Below, in pieces: positions 8,719-17,211 of a stretch of DNA of 64,000 nt. Position numbers and translations under genes: made by a program. The DNA is from Microbacterium sp. SY138. GTDB lineage: Bacteria > Actinomycetota > Actinomycetes > Actinomycetales > Microbacteriaceae. The DNA lies in NCBI RefSeq assembly GCF_039729145.1, contig NZ_CP155793.1, positions 2,294,001 to 2,358,000 on the forward strand, in the 5' to 3' direction. Numbering within the stretch: position 1 is the first letter of the stretch; every line of letters begins with the position of its first letter. The notes under the pieces are model-generated. The model did no database searches and was not told the DNA's origin. It saw nothing but the letters and a program-made list of their open reading frames with translations.

Positions 8719-9336
8719 TCAGCGCCGCGAGCCAAAGAGCCCTCCCCGCCGCCGCCCTGTCGGCTTGAGCACGCGGCGCATGTACACGGTGCCGAGGTCT
8801 CGGCCGAACTTGTACCCGACGCGTCCCATCCGTCCCGCTTCGACGAAGCCGAGCTTCTCGTGCAGTCGAATCGACGCCTCCGCACCGTGGTCGCTGATGA
8901 CCGCGACCATCTCTCGGAGGCCGATCTGCTCGCAGGCATCGATGAGCGCCTGCAGCAACGCCGCCCCCAGGCCTTTGCCTCCCGCACCGGGACCGAGGTA
9001 GATCGAATCCTCGACGGTGTACTTGTAGGCGTTCTTGCCTGCCCATGGCTGCGCGAGGGCGTAGCCCATCACCTCGCCGCCCGGGGACACCGCGACGAGA
9101 AACGGAAGCTCGAGCCGGGCGAGCAGAGCGTACTTGTCGCGCCAGTAGGGAATGCTGCTGCGTCGCTCGTCGAGTGTCACGGCCGAATTGCTCACGAAGT
9201 GGTTGTAGATCTCGCGCACATGGGGCAGGTCGGCAGGCCGCGCGGCGCGGATCGTGTACGAGAAGATCTCGGGCGCGGGCGCAGGCCGCAGGTGGCGCGG
9301 CAGGACACGACGACGGTCCCCCGGCTCGAACTGCAT
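8719..9336 (-). CDS. GNAT N-acetyltransferase, phosphinothricin-acetyltransferase-like
   Basis: 205 aa. The GNAT fold spans about 27-190, with the acetyl-CoA loop GPGAGGKGLGAALL and the C-terminal HEKLGFVEAGRMGRVGYKFGRDLGTVYM typical of the Pat/MddA group, which acetylates phosphinothricin, methionine sulfone or sulfoximine. The N-terminal ~25 residues are basic and proline-rich, and an internal start near IRAARPADL would give a more usual length. A TAAGCT hexamer exactly 6 bases before the ATG, lying inside the last codons of ung, suggests its own leaderless transcript. Substrate unproven. Confidence 0.82.
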   Translation of the reverse strand: MQFEPGDRRRVLPRHLRPAPAPEIFSYTIRAARPADLPHVREIYNHFVSNSAVTLDERRSSIPYWRDKYALLARLELPFLVAVSPGGEVMGYALAQPWAGKNAYKYTVEDSIYLGPGAGGKGLGAALLQALIDACEQIGLREMVAVISDHGAEASIRLHEKLGFVEAGRMGRVGYKFGRDLGTVYMRRVLKPTGRRRGGLFGSRR

Positions 9337-9340
9337 GCGC

Positions 9341-10054
9341 TCAGCTTAGAGAGGGAGAGGCTTCGCCTTCCACCCTCCAGTCCACGGGCTCGGCACCCCG
9401 TTCCTCGAGGAGGGCGTTCGCCCGCGAGAACGGACGTGATCCGAAGAAGCCGCGGCGGGCCGAGAGCGGGGATGGATGAGCCGAGGAGATGACCGGCGTC
9501 TCCCCGAGGAGGGGCCGCAGGTTGGCTGCGTCCTTCCCCCACAGGATCGCGACGAGCGGCTGATCGCGCGCGACGAGCGCACGGATCGCGAGCTCCGTGA
9601 CCTTCTCCCACCCCCACCCTCTGTGAGAGGCCGCCTCACCGGGACGCACGGTGAGCACACGGTTGAGCAGGAGGACGCCCTGATCGCTCCACGCCGTCAG
9701 ATCACCGTGCGGTGCGGGAGGGATGCCCAGGTCGGTCTCGCGCTCCTTGTAGATGTTCGAGAGACTGCGCGGCAGCGGGCGCACATCGCGATCGACGGCG
9801 AACGAGAGTCCGATGGGATGTCCGGGCGTGGGGTAGGGATCCTGCCCGGTGATGAGGACGCGGACGTCGGACAGCGGCCGCTGGAAGGCCCTGAGCACGT
9901 TCGCGCCCGCCGGCAGGTATCCCCGCCCTGCCTCCTGCTCGTCGCGGAGCCGCTCCCCCAGGGAGGTGATCGTGTCCTGGACGGGGGCCAGCGCCTCCGC
10001 CCATCCGGCGTCGATCAGCCCGCCCTCGGCGAGCTCTGCGAGAGTCTGGGCCAT
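9341..10054 (-). CDS. ung: Uracil-DNA glycosylase, family 1
   Basis: 237 aa, usual for the family. The catalytic block [11 protein letters not shown] (D72 activates water) and the DNA-intercalation block [18 protein letters not shown] (H193) are intact, with LLLNRVLTV between. It removes uracil from DNA to start base-excision repair. The ATG lies 2 bases after the stop of the SDR gene, so it is probably read from that promoter. Confidence 0.95.
   Translation of the reverse strand: MAQTLAELAEGGLIDAGWAEALAPVQDTITSLGERLRDEQEAGRGYLPAGANVLRAFQRPLSDVRVLITGQDPYPTPGHPIGLSFAVDRDVRPLPRSLSNIYKERETDLGIPPAPHGDLTAWSDQGVLLLNRVLTVRPGEAASHRGWGWEKVTELAIRALVARDQPLVAILWGKDAANLRPLLGETPVISSAHPSPLSARRGFFGSRPFSRANALLEERGAEPVDWRVEGEASPSLS
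9343..9348 (-). promoter_or_regulatory. -10 hexamer TAAGCT, leaderless-type, inside ung
   Basis: TAAGCT then 6 bases then ATG at 9336 on the minus strand; the hexamer overlaps the last codons of ung. Confidence 0.45.
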
Positions 10055-10056
10055 CG

Positions 10057-10839
10057 TCAGTCGATGGAGCGCACCCGCAGCGGGCCGCGGGCGAGCAGGT
10101 GCTGCGCGGACTGCGCTACCGGCCGCATCGTGATCAGGTCGAGGTTCACGCGTCCGGGCGACTCCAGCGCATACGCGATCACGTCGGCGACGTCGTCGGC
10201 GACGAGCGGGGCGTCGACACCCGCGTACACGGCCTCGGCAGCGACCGAGTCTCCGCCCAGGCGATTGAGCGTGAACTCCTCGGTGTGCACCATTCCCGGC
10301 GCCACCTCGACCACACGGATCGGCTCGCCGTTGAGTTCCTGACGGAGCACCTTCACCAGCATCGACTCCGCGGCCTTCGCGGCGTTGTAGCCTGCACCGC
10401 CGGCGTACGCGGTCTGCGCAGCCGTGGAGGTGACGAAGATCGCATCCGCGTGACCGTCCGCTGCCGCGGCTCGGCGCAGGAGCGGGAGCAGACCCGCGAC
10501 GAGACGCTGGCTCGCCAGCACGTTCGCGTCGAACATCCACTGCCAGTCGTCGACCGATGCGTCCTCGATGCGGTCGGTGCCGCGAGCACCGCCGGCGACC
10601 TGGACGAGAGCGTGCACGGGGCCCGACCGCTCGAGTTCGCCCACGAGCGCGTCGACGGCGGAGGCATCGGTGAGGTCGCAGGCGATGGCCGAGGCTCCGG
10701 TCTCCGCGGCGAGCGCCGACAGTCGGTCCTCGCGTCGCGCGACCCCCACGACGTCCCATCCCCGGGCACGGAGGGCACGCACCGTCGCCGCGCCGATGCC
10801 CGAACTCGCACCTGTCACCACTGCTCGTCTGTTCACCAT
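10057..10839 (-). CDS. Short-chain dehydrogenase/reductase (SDR), classical
   Basis: 260 aa. Rossmann nucleotide loop TGASSGIG (9-16), catalytic S138, Y151 and K155 (YNAAK), and PGMVHTEEF after strand 6. R36/R37 following the second strand favour NADP(H). Closest in pattern to YdfG/serine-3-dehydrogenase-like SDRs; substrate unknown. GGAGG lies just upstream of the ATG, but TACGGT also lies exactly 6 bases upstream, so leaderless and SD-led readings compete. Followed at once by ung. Confidence 0.9.
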   Translation of the reverse strand: MVNRRAVVTGASSGIGAATVRALRARGWDVVGVARREDRLSALAAETGASAIACDLTDASAVDALVGELERSGPVHALVQVAGGARGTDRIEDASVDDWQWMFDANVLASQRLVAGLLPLLRRAAAADGHADAIFVTSTAAQTAYAGGAGYNAAKAAESMLVKVLRQELNGEPIRVVEVAPGMVHTEEFTLNRLGGDSVAAEAVYAGVDAPLVADDVADVIAYALESPGRVNLDLITMRPVAQSAQHLLARGPLRVRSID

Positions 10840-10845
10840 GCCTCC

Positions 10846-10851
10846 ACCGTA
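10846..10851 (-). promoter_or_regulatory. -10 hexamer TACGGT, leaderless-type
   Basis: TACGGT then 6 bases then the ATG of the SDR gene on the minus strand. Confidence 0.45.
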
Positions 10852-10947
10852 CGGCGTTCTCCCCGGAATGCGGACTCCCCCCTGGGGTTGTCGTCGATCG
10901 ATCCGCCGCAGGATTCCGGGCCTCCGCTCTGTTACGTCACATTTCCC

Positions 10948-10982
10948 GTCTGTTGTTGACAGACAGCGATATTCCGTACTGT
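10948..10982 (+). promoter_or_regulatory. metY promoter with inverted-repeat operator
   Basis: A perfect consensus -35 TTGACA (10956-10961) is paired with TACTGT (10977-10982) at a short 15-base spacing. A perfect inverted repeat GTCTGT-N5-ACAGAC (10948-10964) overlaps the -35, as expected for a repressor site. In corynebacteria McbR represses metY through a different palindrome, so the regulator here is unknown. The leader to the ATG is only about 45 bases, too short for a known SAM riboswitch. Confidence 0.6.
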
Positions 10983-11034
10983 CGCTGCAACGGCATCCGC
11001 CACACGACCTTCCGACCACTCCTGGGGGAATCAC

Positions 11035-12357
11035 ATGTCCGCACCCGAGTCCTGGCGTTTCGAGACCAAGCAGATCCACTCGGGCGCTGCCCCCGACCCG
11101 GTCACCAAGGCACGTGCCACGCCGATCTACCAGACCACCTCGTACGTGTTCGACAGTGCGGACCATGCGGCTAACCTGTTCGCCCTCGCGGAGTTCGGCA
11201 ACATCTACACCCGCATCCAGAACCCGACGCAGGACGTGCTCGAGCAGCGTCTCGCCGCGCTCGAAGGCGGCACCGGTGCTCTCGTGCTCGCCAGCGGCCA
11301 GGCAGCGTCGACCTTCGCGGTCCTGAACATCGCGCAGGCCGGCGACCACTTCGTCGCGTCGAGCTCCATCTACGGCGGCACCTACAACCTCTTCAAGTAC
11401 ACGCTCGCGAAGCTCGGCATCGAGGTCACGTTCGTCGAGAACCAGGACGACCCCGAGGAGTGGCGTCGAGCGGTCCGCCCGAACACGAAGCTGTTCTTCG
11501 CGGAGACGATCGGAAACCCGCAGATCAACATCCTCGACATCCGCACCGTCGCCGATGTGGCCCACGAGAACGGCGTCCCGCTGATCGTCGACAACACGAT
11601 CGCCACCCCGTACCTGATCCGTCCGTTCGAGTTCGGCGCCGACATCGTCGTGCACTCGGTCACGAAGTTCCTCGGCGGCCACGGCACCACGATCGGCGGC
11701 GTCATCATCGACGGCGGAAAGTTCGAGTGGTCGAAGAACGTCGACAAGTTCCCCGGCCTCACGGTGCCGGACCCCTCGTACCACGGCGCCAGCTACACCG
11801 CCGCCGTCGGCGACCCGCTCGCGTACATCATCAAGGCCCGCGTGCAGCTCCTGCGCGACCTCGGATCCGCTATCGCCCCGCAGAGCGCCTGGAACCTCAT
11901 CCAGGGCGTCGAGACCCTGTCCCTGCGCATCGAGCGCCACGTGCAGAACGCCCAGGAGATCGCCGAGTGGCTCGACGGCCGCGACGATGTCGCGACGGTC
12001 AACTACTCTGGTCTGCCCTCTTCACCCTGGTACGCCAAGGCGAACGAGTACGCGCCCAAGGGCGTCGGCGCCGTGCTGTCGTTCGAGCTGAAGGGCGGCG
12101 TCGAAGCCGGACGCGAGTTCGTGAACAGCCTGTCGCTGTTCAGCCACCTCGCCAACATCGGCGACGTGCGCTCGCTCGTCATCCACCCCGCATCGACCAC
12201 GCATGCGCAGCTGACGCCGGAGCAGCAGCTCACCGCCGGAGTCACGCCGGGCCTGGTCCGACTCTCCGTCGGCATCGAGAACGTCGACGATCTCAAGGCC
12301 GACCTCGAGCAGGCTCTCGCCGCGGCCCGCGCCGTGTCGGAGGCCGCGCGCGCCTGA
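11035..12357 (+). CDS. metY: O-acetylhomoserine (thiol)-lyase, PLP-dependent
   Basis: 440 aa, the standard MetY length; longer than cystathionine synthases or lyases (~390). Cys/Met-metabolism PLP fold: YTRIQNPT near the N-terminus, VDNTIATPYL, and the Schiff-base lysine in HSVTKFLGGHG (K211). It makes homocysteine directly from O-acetylhomoserine and sulfide in the cytoplasm, and metX downstream supplies the substrate. The SD GGGGGA is 5 bases before the ATG. Followed by a perfect hairpin terminator, so it is a single-gene unit. Confidence 0.95.
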   Translation: MSAPESWRFETKQIHSGAAPDPVTKARATPIYQTTSYVFDSADHAANLFALAEFGNIYTRIQNPTQDVLEQRLAALEGGTGALVLASGQAASTFAVLNIAQAGDHFVASSSIYGGTYNLFKYTLAKLGIEVTFVENQDDPEEWRRAVRPNTKLFFAETIGNPQINILDIRTVADVAHENGVPLIVDNTIATPYLIRPFEFGADIVVHSVTKFLGGHGTTIGGVIIDGGKFEWSKNVDKFPGLTVPDPSYHGASYTAAVGDPLAYIIKARVQLLRDLGSAIAPQSAWNLIQGVETLSLRIERHVQNAQEIAEWLDGRDDVATVNYSGLPSSPWYAKANEYAPKGVGAVLSFELKGGVEAGREFVNSLSLFSHLANIGDVRSLVIHPASTTHAQLTPEQQLTAGVTPGLVRLSVGIENVDDLKADLEQALAAARAVSEAARA

Positions 12358-12373
12358 CCCGCACACCCCACGA

Positions 12374-12403
12374 GATGCCCCGGAGCCCGAGCTCCGGGGC
12401 ATC
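12374..12403 (+). terminator. Hairpin terminator after metY
   Basis: Perfect 13-bp GC-rich stem (GATGCCCCGGAGC) with a CCGA loop, 16 bases after the metY stop. No long T tract follows. Confidence 0.85.
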
Positions 12404-12481
12404 TTCGCGTGCAGGCGACGTCTTCACCCGGCCGACCCACAGGCGACGGCCTCGACAATGGAAGACCGCCGTGAGGAGAGC

Positions 12482-13426
12482 ATGATCGACGTCGAACACC
12501 GACCGCCGCGCGTCCGACGCGTGACGACGACCCGCGCGCGATGGCTCGCCGCCGCTGGCGTCGCCGTGCTGCTCGTCATCGCCGGCGGCTGGATCCCCGG
12601 AATCGTCGGCACAGCGGTCGCTGCCGCCCTCCCCTGGCTCGGTCTCGTGCTTCTCGCACTGCTGATCGCCGCGCTGTTCCTCGCCCGCCGAGTGGTCGTC
12701 GTGATCCTGGTTCCCGCACTCCTGTGGATCCTCGCGATGGCACCGGCTCTTCCCGCCCTCCCCGGTCCGACGGGGTCGGAGTCGGCCTCCGCTTCCGGGC
12801 TGACGGTCGTGAGCCAGAACGTGAGGGCGCGATCCGGCGGGGCCGCCGCATCCGCGACCGAGCTCGCGCAGAGCGGCGCCGATGTGATCGCCCTCGTGGA
12901 GCTCGATGGAGACAGCCTCTCCGCGGCGCAGAACGCCCTCGCCGGGCAGTACCCGCATTCGTACACGGTCGGAACCGTCGGTGTGTGGAGCAGATATCCC
13001 CTCGCGAACGCCGAGCCCCTGACGCTGGGACTCAGTTGGAAGCGTGCGCTCCGTGTCGAGGTGCAGGTGCCGTCCGCGCCGGTCGCCGTCTACGTGATGC
13101 ACGCCGCGTCGGTGCGGCCGGGGCACCAGCAGGACCGCGACACGATGCTGAGCGGACTCGCGGACCGGGTCGGCTCCGACCCTGCGGACTCCCTCATCGC
13201 CGTCGGCGACTTCAACGCACCGTCGACCGATCCGAGCCTGACGGCCTTGCGCGCGGAAGCCGATTGGGTGCGTCCGACGGATGGGAGCCTCGGGCTCACC
13301 TGGCCCGTCGCCTTCCCCCTCGTACGCATCGACCAGGTCTTCGTCCGCGGCCTCGATGTCGTCACGTCGGGCACGATACGGGCGGGGAACAGCGATCATC
13401 TCGCCACCCTGACCCGAGTGCGCTGA
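12482..13426 (+). CDS. Membrane-anchored endonuclease/exonuclease/phosphatase (EEP) family protein
   Basis: 314 aa. About three membrane segments in the first 110 residues precede an EEP (DNase I-like) domain: VVSQNVRA, VIALVELDGDS (metal-binding Glu), VGDFNAPS (Asp/Asn) and GNSDHLA (catalytic His at the C-terminus). The domain should lie outside the membrane and could hydrolyse phosphodiesters or phosphomonoesters of nucleic acid or lipid. The ATG at 12482 is chosen for GAGGAGAG directly upstream; an earlier in-frame ATG at 12458 lacks this. It separates metY from metX, which is odd for a methionine locus. Confidence 0.82.
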   Translation: MIDVEHRPPRVRRVTTTRARWLAAAGVAVLLVIAGGWIPGIVGTAVAAALPWLGLVLLALLIAALFLARRVVVVILVPALLWILAMAPALPALPGPTGSESASASGLTVVSQNVRARSGGAAASATELAQSGADVIALVELDGDSLSAAQNALAGQYPHSYTVGTVGVWSRYPLANAEPLTLGLSWKRALRVEVQVPSAPVAVYVMHAASVRPGHQQDRDTMLSGLADRVGSDPADSLIAVGDFNAPSTDPSLTALRAEADWVRPTDGSLGLTWPVAFPLVRIDQVFVRGLDVVTSGTIRAGNSDHLATLTRVR

Positions 13427-13434
13427 TACACCTG

Positions 13435-13515
13435 CCGACGACCGACGACCGCGACCGACGACCGACGACCGACGACCGCGACCGACGACCGACGACCGAC
13501 GACCGACGACCGACG
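13435..13515. repeat. Heptamer tandem repeat CCGACGA
   Basis: Nine perfect 7-base CCGACGA units, interrupted twice by the 6-base variant CCGCGA (13449-13454, 13476-13481) and ending in a partial unit. The unit grouping is 2, variant, 3, variant, 4. It lies between the EEP stop and metX, is noncoding, and is likely variable in copy number between strains. Confidence 0.9.
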
Positions 13516-13589
13516 CGACGATGCCGACCCGACGGATCCCGACGGGCCGCCTCGATCGTCGCGGTCGGGAGAGTCGGGACATCGGAGCG

Positions 13590-13595
13590 TAACCT
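13590..13595 (+). promoter_or_regulatory. -10 hexamer TAACCT of metX
   Basis: TAACCT just after the tandem repeat, giving a leader of about 30 bases with SD GGGAG before the metX ATG. No strong -35 is seen; the -35 region lies near the end of the repeat array. Confidence 0.45.
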
Positions 13596-13632
13596 GCCAC
13601 CGACGGGTCCCGGACCAGGCGAGAATGGGAGC

Positions 13633-14838
13633 ATGGACTGGCAGACGACCTCCGAGGACACGGTGCCCTCGGCGCCCGTGACGGAGGCCGACGTCAGGCT
13701 GCTCCGTGCCCGCCCGCCGGCGACCGGAGCATGGCGTGACGGAGACCCGGTGGGCGGTCGCCGGTTCGCCGCCTTCGGCGCCTTCTCGACGGAGAGCGGC
13801 GCCGAGCTCCCCGGCATCCGCATCGCCTACGAGTCCTGGGGCGAGCTGAACACGGCACGGGACAACGCCGTGCTCGTGCTGCACGCGCTCACCGGGGACA
13901 GCCATGTGCGCGGCGCAGCGGGATCCGGGCACCCCACCGCGGGCTGGTGGGAGGACATCACGGGTCCGGGAGCTCCGCTCGACACGGACCGCTGGTTCGT
14001 GATCGCCCCGAACATGCTGGGCGGCTGCCAGGGCTCGACGGGCCCCGCGAGCGTCGCCCCCGACGGCTACGAGTGGGCCTCCCGCTTCCCCTACCTCACG
14101 ATCCGTGACCAGGTCGCCGCCCAGGTCCGCCTGGCGGATGCGCTCGGCATCGAGAGCTGGGCCGCTGTCATCGGCGGTTCCATGGGCGGGATGCATGCGC
14201 TGGAGTGGGCGGCCACACATCCCGAGCGCGTGCAGCGCCTCGCCGTGCTCTCATCTCCCCCGGTGACCACCGCCGACCAGATCGCGCTCAACACCGTGCA
14301 GTTGGAGACCATCCGGATGGATCCGCGGTTCCAGGGCGGCGAGTACTACGACCTCGGTGACGGCGACGGCCCACACCGTGGCCTCGCACTGGCCCGGCGC
14401 ATGGCGCTGCTGAACTACCGCAGCCCGATCGAGCTCAACCAGCGTTTCCAGCGTTCGTGGCAGTCCGACGTGTCGCCGCTCGGGCACGGCGGTCGCTTCG
14501 CCGTGGAGTCGTATCTCGACTTCCACGGCAACAAGTTCACACGCCGCTTCGACGCGAACAGCTACATCACGCTCGTCGAAGCCATGAACTCGCACGATGT
14601 CGGTCGCGGGCGAGGTGGCGTCGAAGAAGCTCTGCACGCCGTCACCGCCACCACGCTGGTGCTCGGCATCGACAGCGACCGCCTCTTCCCCGTCGACGGG
14701 CAGCAGCGCATCGCCCGCAGCATCCCGAACGTCATCGACGACGAGGCCGTCGTCATCACCAGCGACTTCGGGCACGACGGCTTCCTCATCGAGACCGAGG
14801 CCGTGGGCGCGAACCTACGACGTCTGCTCGACAGCTGA
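13633..14838 (+). CDS. metX: Homoserine O-acetyltransferase
   Basis: 401 aa alpha/beta-hydrolase-fold acyltransferase. LVLHALTGDSH, PNMLGGCQGSTGP, nucleophile elbow GGSMGGMHALEW (S183), GIDSDRLFP (Asp) and FGHDGFLIE (His, about 381) are the MetX signatures. It acetylates homoserine from acetyl-CoA, giving the substrate of MetY. MetX proteins can be acetyl- or succinyl-specific; acetyl is favoured by the paired metY. The ATG is chosen for GGGAG 1-5 bases upstream, although the same frame is open far upstream through the repeat. Confidence 0.93.
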   Translation: MDWQTTSEDTVPSAPVTEADVRLLRARPPATGAWRDGDPVGGRRFAAFGAFSTESGAELPGIRIAYESWGELNTARDNAVLVLHALTGDSHVRGAAGSGHPTAGWWEDITGPGAPLDTDRWFVIAPNMLGGCQGSTGPASVAPDGYEWASRFPYLTIRDQVAAQVRLADALGIESWAAVIGGSMGGMHALEWAATHPERVQRLAVLSSPPVTTADQIALNTVQLETIRMDPRFQGGEYYDLGDGDGPHRGLALARRMALLNYRSPIELNQRFQRSWQSDVSPLGHGGRFAVESYLDFHGNKFTRRFDANSYITLVEAMNSHDVGRGRGGVEEALHAVTATTLVLGIDSDRLFPVDGQQRIARSIPNVIDDEAVVITSDFGHDGFLIETEAVGANLRRLLDS

Positions 14839-14848
14839 GCCCGATCCC

Positions 14849-15460
14849 TCAGGCCTCGACGAACCGCCACGGCAGGGCACCCGCCTCGAGGCGTCCCTGC
14901 TCCCAGGCGAAGGCACGCCCGGCTTCGGACTCGAGCACCCGGGTCTGGAACAGCTGCGCCGCACCGCCCGACGACAGGGCCGATTCCACGTCGCTGAACG
15001 CCGCAAGCTGGTGGAGCGTGATCCACGTCGGCGGATACAGCGTCCACTCCCCCGCCGCGTGCCTCGCGAGCGCCTCTCCCGGCGGCACCCAGGCGATCTC
15101 CACGACCTCGTCGGCAGCGGGCGAAGGCTCTCCGGCCGGCGCCTCGGCGAGGAAGAACCAGGTGCGGATACGCGTGGGGGCCTCCACCGGCGGCTGCCAC
15201 TCGGAGAGCACCACGAGGTCGTCGACAGCGAGGCCCACCTCCTCGCGCGTCTCCCTGATCGCGGCACGGCGCGCGTTCTCGGACTCGTCGTCGCCGTCGT
15301 GGACGTCGCCCGGTTCGACCTTGCCCCCGGGGAAGACCCATGCACCCGCGAACGACCCGCGATCGGGTCGACGCATCAGCAGCACCTCGAAGGCGGGATC
15401 CGACGCGCGCAGCAGCACAGCAGTGCCGGCGACGGGCAGGGACAGCTCGGGGGCACTCAC
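14849..15460 (-). CDS. Nudix hydrolase, NUDT19-like
   Basis: 203 aa. A Nudix box with an insertion: FPGGKVEPG (44-51), a ~16-residue acidic insert, then RETREEVG (69-76), as in the NUDT19/RNR-type group that includes CoA and ADP-ribose diphosphatases. It cleaves a nucleoside diphosphate linked to another moiety using the REXXEE metal site. Substrate unknown. GTG start with TAGAGT exactly 6 bases upstream, so leaderless. Convergent with metX across 10 bases. Confidence 0.88.
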   Translation of the reverse strand: MSAPELSLPVAGTAVLLRASDPAFEVLLMRRPDRGSFAGAWVFPGGKVEPGDVHDGDDESENARRAAIRETREEVGLAVDDLVVLSEWQPPVEAPTRIRTWFFLAEAPAGEPSPAADEVVEIAWVPPGEALARHAAGEWTLYPPTWITLHQLAAFSDVESALSSGGAAQLFQTRVLESEAGRAFAWEQGRLEAGALPWRFVEA

Positions 15461-15466
15461 CCCGTC

Positions 15467-15472
15467 ACTCTA
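15467..15472 (-). promoter_or_regulatory. -10 hexamer TAGAGT, leaderless-type
   Basis: TAGAGT then 6 bases then GTG of the Nudix gene on the minus strand. Confidence 0.5.
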
Positions 15473-15495
15473 CGACCGGACCGACCGCGGCGAAA

Positions 15496-16725
15496 CTACG
15501 AGGCGACGAGCTCCGCTGCCGCCGGGCGACGTCCTTCGACGCGGTACGAGAGCAGCGCGATCAGCAGACCGGCCACGGCGAGCGCGGCACCGGTCCATGC
15601 CGGTGCGGTGAAGCCCCAGCCGGCGGCGATGACGACGCCCCCGAGGAACGCGCCCAGGCTGTTGCCGATGTTGAGCGCCGAGTGGTTCATGGCTGCGGCG
15701 ATCGACTGGTTGTCGCCCGCCACGTCCATGAGCCGGGTCTGGATCGTCGGGCTCAGCACGGAGGAGACGAACCCGACCACCAGCACCACCGCGGCCAGGC
15801 TGACGATCCAGAACGACAGGAACGCCAGCAGCGCGAAGACCACGGCCATGGCGGCGAGTCCGAAGAGCAGCGTGCGGCGCAGGTCGATGTCGGCGAGGTG
15901 ACCGCCGACGAGGTTTCCCGCCGTCATCCCGAGCCCCATGAGCACGAGGACGATCGGCACCACCCACTCCGGGGAGCCGGAGACCTCGGTCACCAGCGGG
16001 GCGATGTAGCTGTAGACGGCGAAGAATCCGCCGAAACCGATCGCGCCGACGCCCAGGGTGAACCACACCTGCGGGATACGGAACACCCGCAGTTCCTGGC
16101 GCATCGTGCGCCCCGGGTCTCCCGGATGTTCCGGGACGAAGAGCGCGATGCAGAGGGTGGCGAGAGCGAAGACGAGCGCCACGACGGCGAAGGCGGAGCG
16201 CCAGCCCCACTGCTGCCCGAGGAACGTCCCCAACGGCACGCCCACGACGTTGGCGACCGTGAGGCCGGTGAGGATGAACGCCACACCCTTGGCGCGGTTG
16301 CCCGGCCCCATCACATCGGCGGCCACGAGCGCACCGATGCCGAAGTATGCACCGTGCGGCAGCCCGGCGAGGAAGCGCGACGCGGCGACGAGCTCGAACG
16401 TGGGCAGCACGACCGTGAGGGCGTTGAACACCGTCAACGCGAGGGCCAGCACGATCATCACCCGATGCCGCGGGTAACGCGCGACGAAGCCGGCGATGGT
16501 CGGTGCGCCCACCACCACGCCGAGCGCGTAGAGCGAGATCAGCCAGCCGGCCTGGCTCAGCGCATCTTCCTGGCTGGTCGCCCAGAGCGAAGACAGCAGG
16601 TCGGCGGCGATGTTGGGCAGCAGGCCCATGACCACGAATTCGGTCATGCCGATGCCGAAGCTGCCGATGGCGAGGGAGAGGAGCGCCCACTTCGCCGCAC
16701 CCCTCGATTCAGTCGAGGGATTCAC
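15496..16725 (-). CDS. MFS transporter, DHA1 (AraJ-like) family
   Basis: 409 aa with 12 predicted membrane segments. Motif FGIGMTEFVVMGLLPNIA in helix 1 and the G-x-x-x-GP-like stretch in helix 5 mark drug:H+ antiporter-1 proteins related to AraJ/YdhP. Likely a proton-driven exporter of a small molecule; substrate unknown. GTG start with TAAGCT exactly 6 bases upstream; this hexamer begins with the TAA stop of the upstream GNAT gene. Confidence 0.9.
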   Translation of the reverse strand: MNPSTESRGAAKWALLSLAIGSFGIGMTEFVVMGLLPNIAADLLSSLWATSQEDALSQAGWLISLYALGVVVGAPTIAGFVARYPRHRVMIVLALALTVFNALTVVLPTFELVAASRFLAGLPHGAYFGIGALVAADVMGPGNRAKGVAFILTGLTVANVVGVPLGTFLGQQWGWRSAFAVVALVFALATLCIALFVPEHPGDPGRTMRQELRVFRIPQVWFTLGVGAIGFGGFFAVYSYIAPLVTEVSGSPEWVVPIVLVLMGLGMTAGNLVGGHLADIDLRRTLLFGLAAMAVVFALLAFLSFWIVSLAAVVLVVGFVSSVLSPTIQTRLMDVAGDNQSIAAAMNHSALNIGNSLGAFLGGVVIAAGWGFTAPAWTGAALAVAGLLIALLSYRVEGRRPAAAELVAS

Positions 16726-16731
16726 CGGATC

Positions 16732-16737
16732 AGCTTA
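16732..16737 (-). promoter_or_regulatory. -10 hexamer TAAGCT built on the GNAT stop codon
   Basis: TAAGCT then 6 bases then the GTG of the MFS gene. The first three bases are the TAA stop of the preceding acetyltransferase. Confidence 0.5.
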
Positions 16738-17211
16738 GCGGCCGTCGGACCCGGAGGTCGCCCGCCCTGCGCGATCGAGCGTCATGAAGACATCAACGTC
16801 GTCCTGGGTGTCGACGACGAAACCGTGGCGTTCGTAAAGACGGCGCGCCGGGCTGCCCTGGAGCACGTTGAGTCGATACGGGGTCGCGTCATCGAGCACG
16901 ATCCCCAGCACGCGGTCACCGAGACCACGGCCCTGATGCGAGGTCGCGATGTAGAAGTGCTCCAGCCAGCGGGACTCCCCCTCCGCACGGATGGCGACCG
17001 AGCCGACATCGGTGCCGTCCACGACGATGATCCGGGTCTGCGTCGGTTCGAACGCATCACGGAACCGCTGCCGGACGCGGGTCTCGTCGAAACGCCCCAG
17101 CCGCTCCAGGTCGGCCCGAAGCACTTCGGCGCGGAGTTCCGCGATCCACTCGGAGTCGTCGGCCGTCGCCGGTCGAAGAGCGATCGACATGGACGACGGG
17201 GAATCAGTCAC
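16735..17211 (-). CDS. GNAT family N-acetyltransferase
   Basis: 158 aa. Core motif A HFYIATSHQGRGLGDRVLG (acetyl-CoA pyrophosphate loop Q-GRGLG) and LYERHGFVV near the C-terminus. Substrate unknown. Start GTG 17211 is preferred over the in-frame ATG at 17190 because GAGGAG sits 5 bases upstream, inside the end of the thiamine-binding gene, and the frames overlap by 8 bases. Last gene of a four-gene unit (nnrD, GT87, thiamine-binding, GNAT). Confidence 0.85.
   Translation of the reverse strand: MTDSPSSMSIALRPATADDSEWIAELRAEVLRADLERLGRFDETRVRQRFRDAFEPTQTRIIVVDGTDVGSVAIRAEGESRWLEHFYIATSHQGRGLGDRVLGIVLDDATPYRLNVLQGSPARRLYERHGFVVDTQDDVDVFMTLDRAGRATSGSDGR

Noticed and set aside
10983..11034. SAM riboswitch before metY
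   Set aside because: Leader of about 45-50 bases is too short and lacks the paired elements of SAM-I, SAM-II or SAM-IV classes.
13435..13515. Possible CRISPR-like array
   Set aside because: Contiguous 7-base units with no spacers; a minisatellite, not CRISPR.
12541..13632. Metx frame open upstream through the tandem repeat
   Set aside because: Reads as Arg/Asp repeats and lies antiphase to the EEP gene; metX has a proper SD and ATG at 13633.
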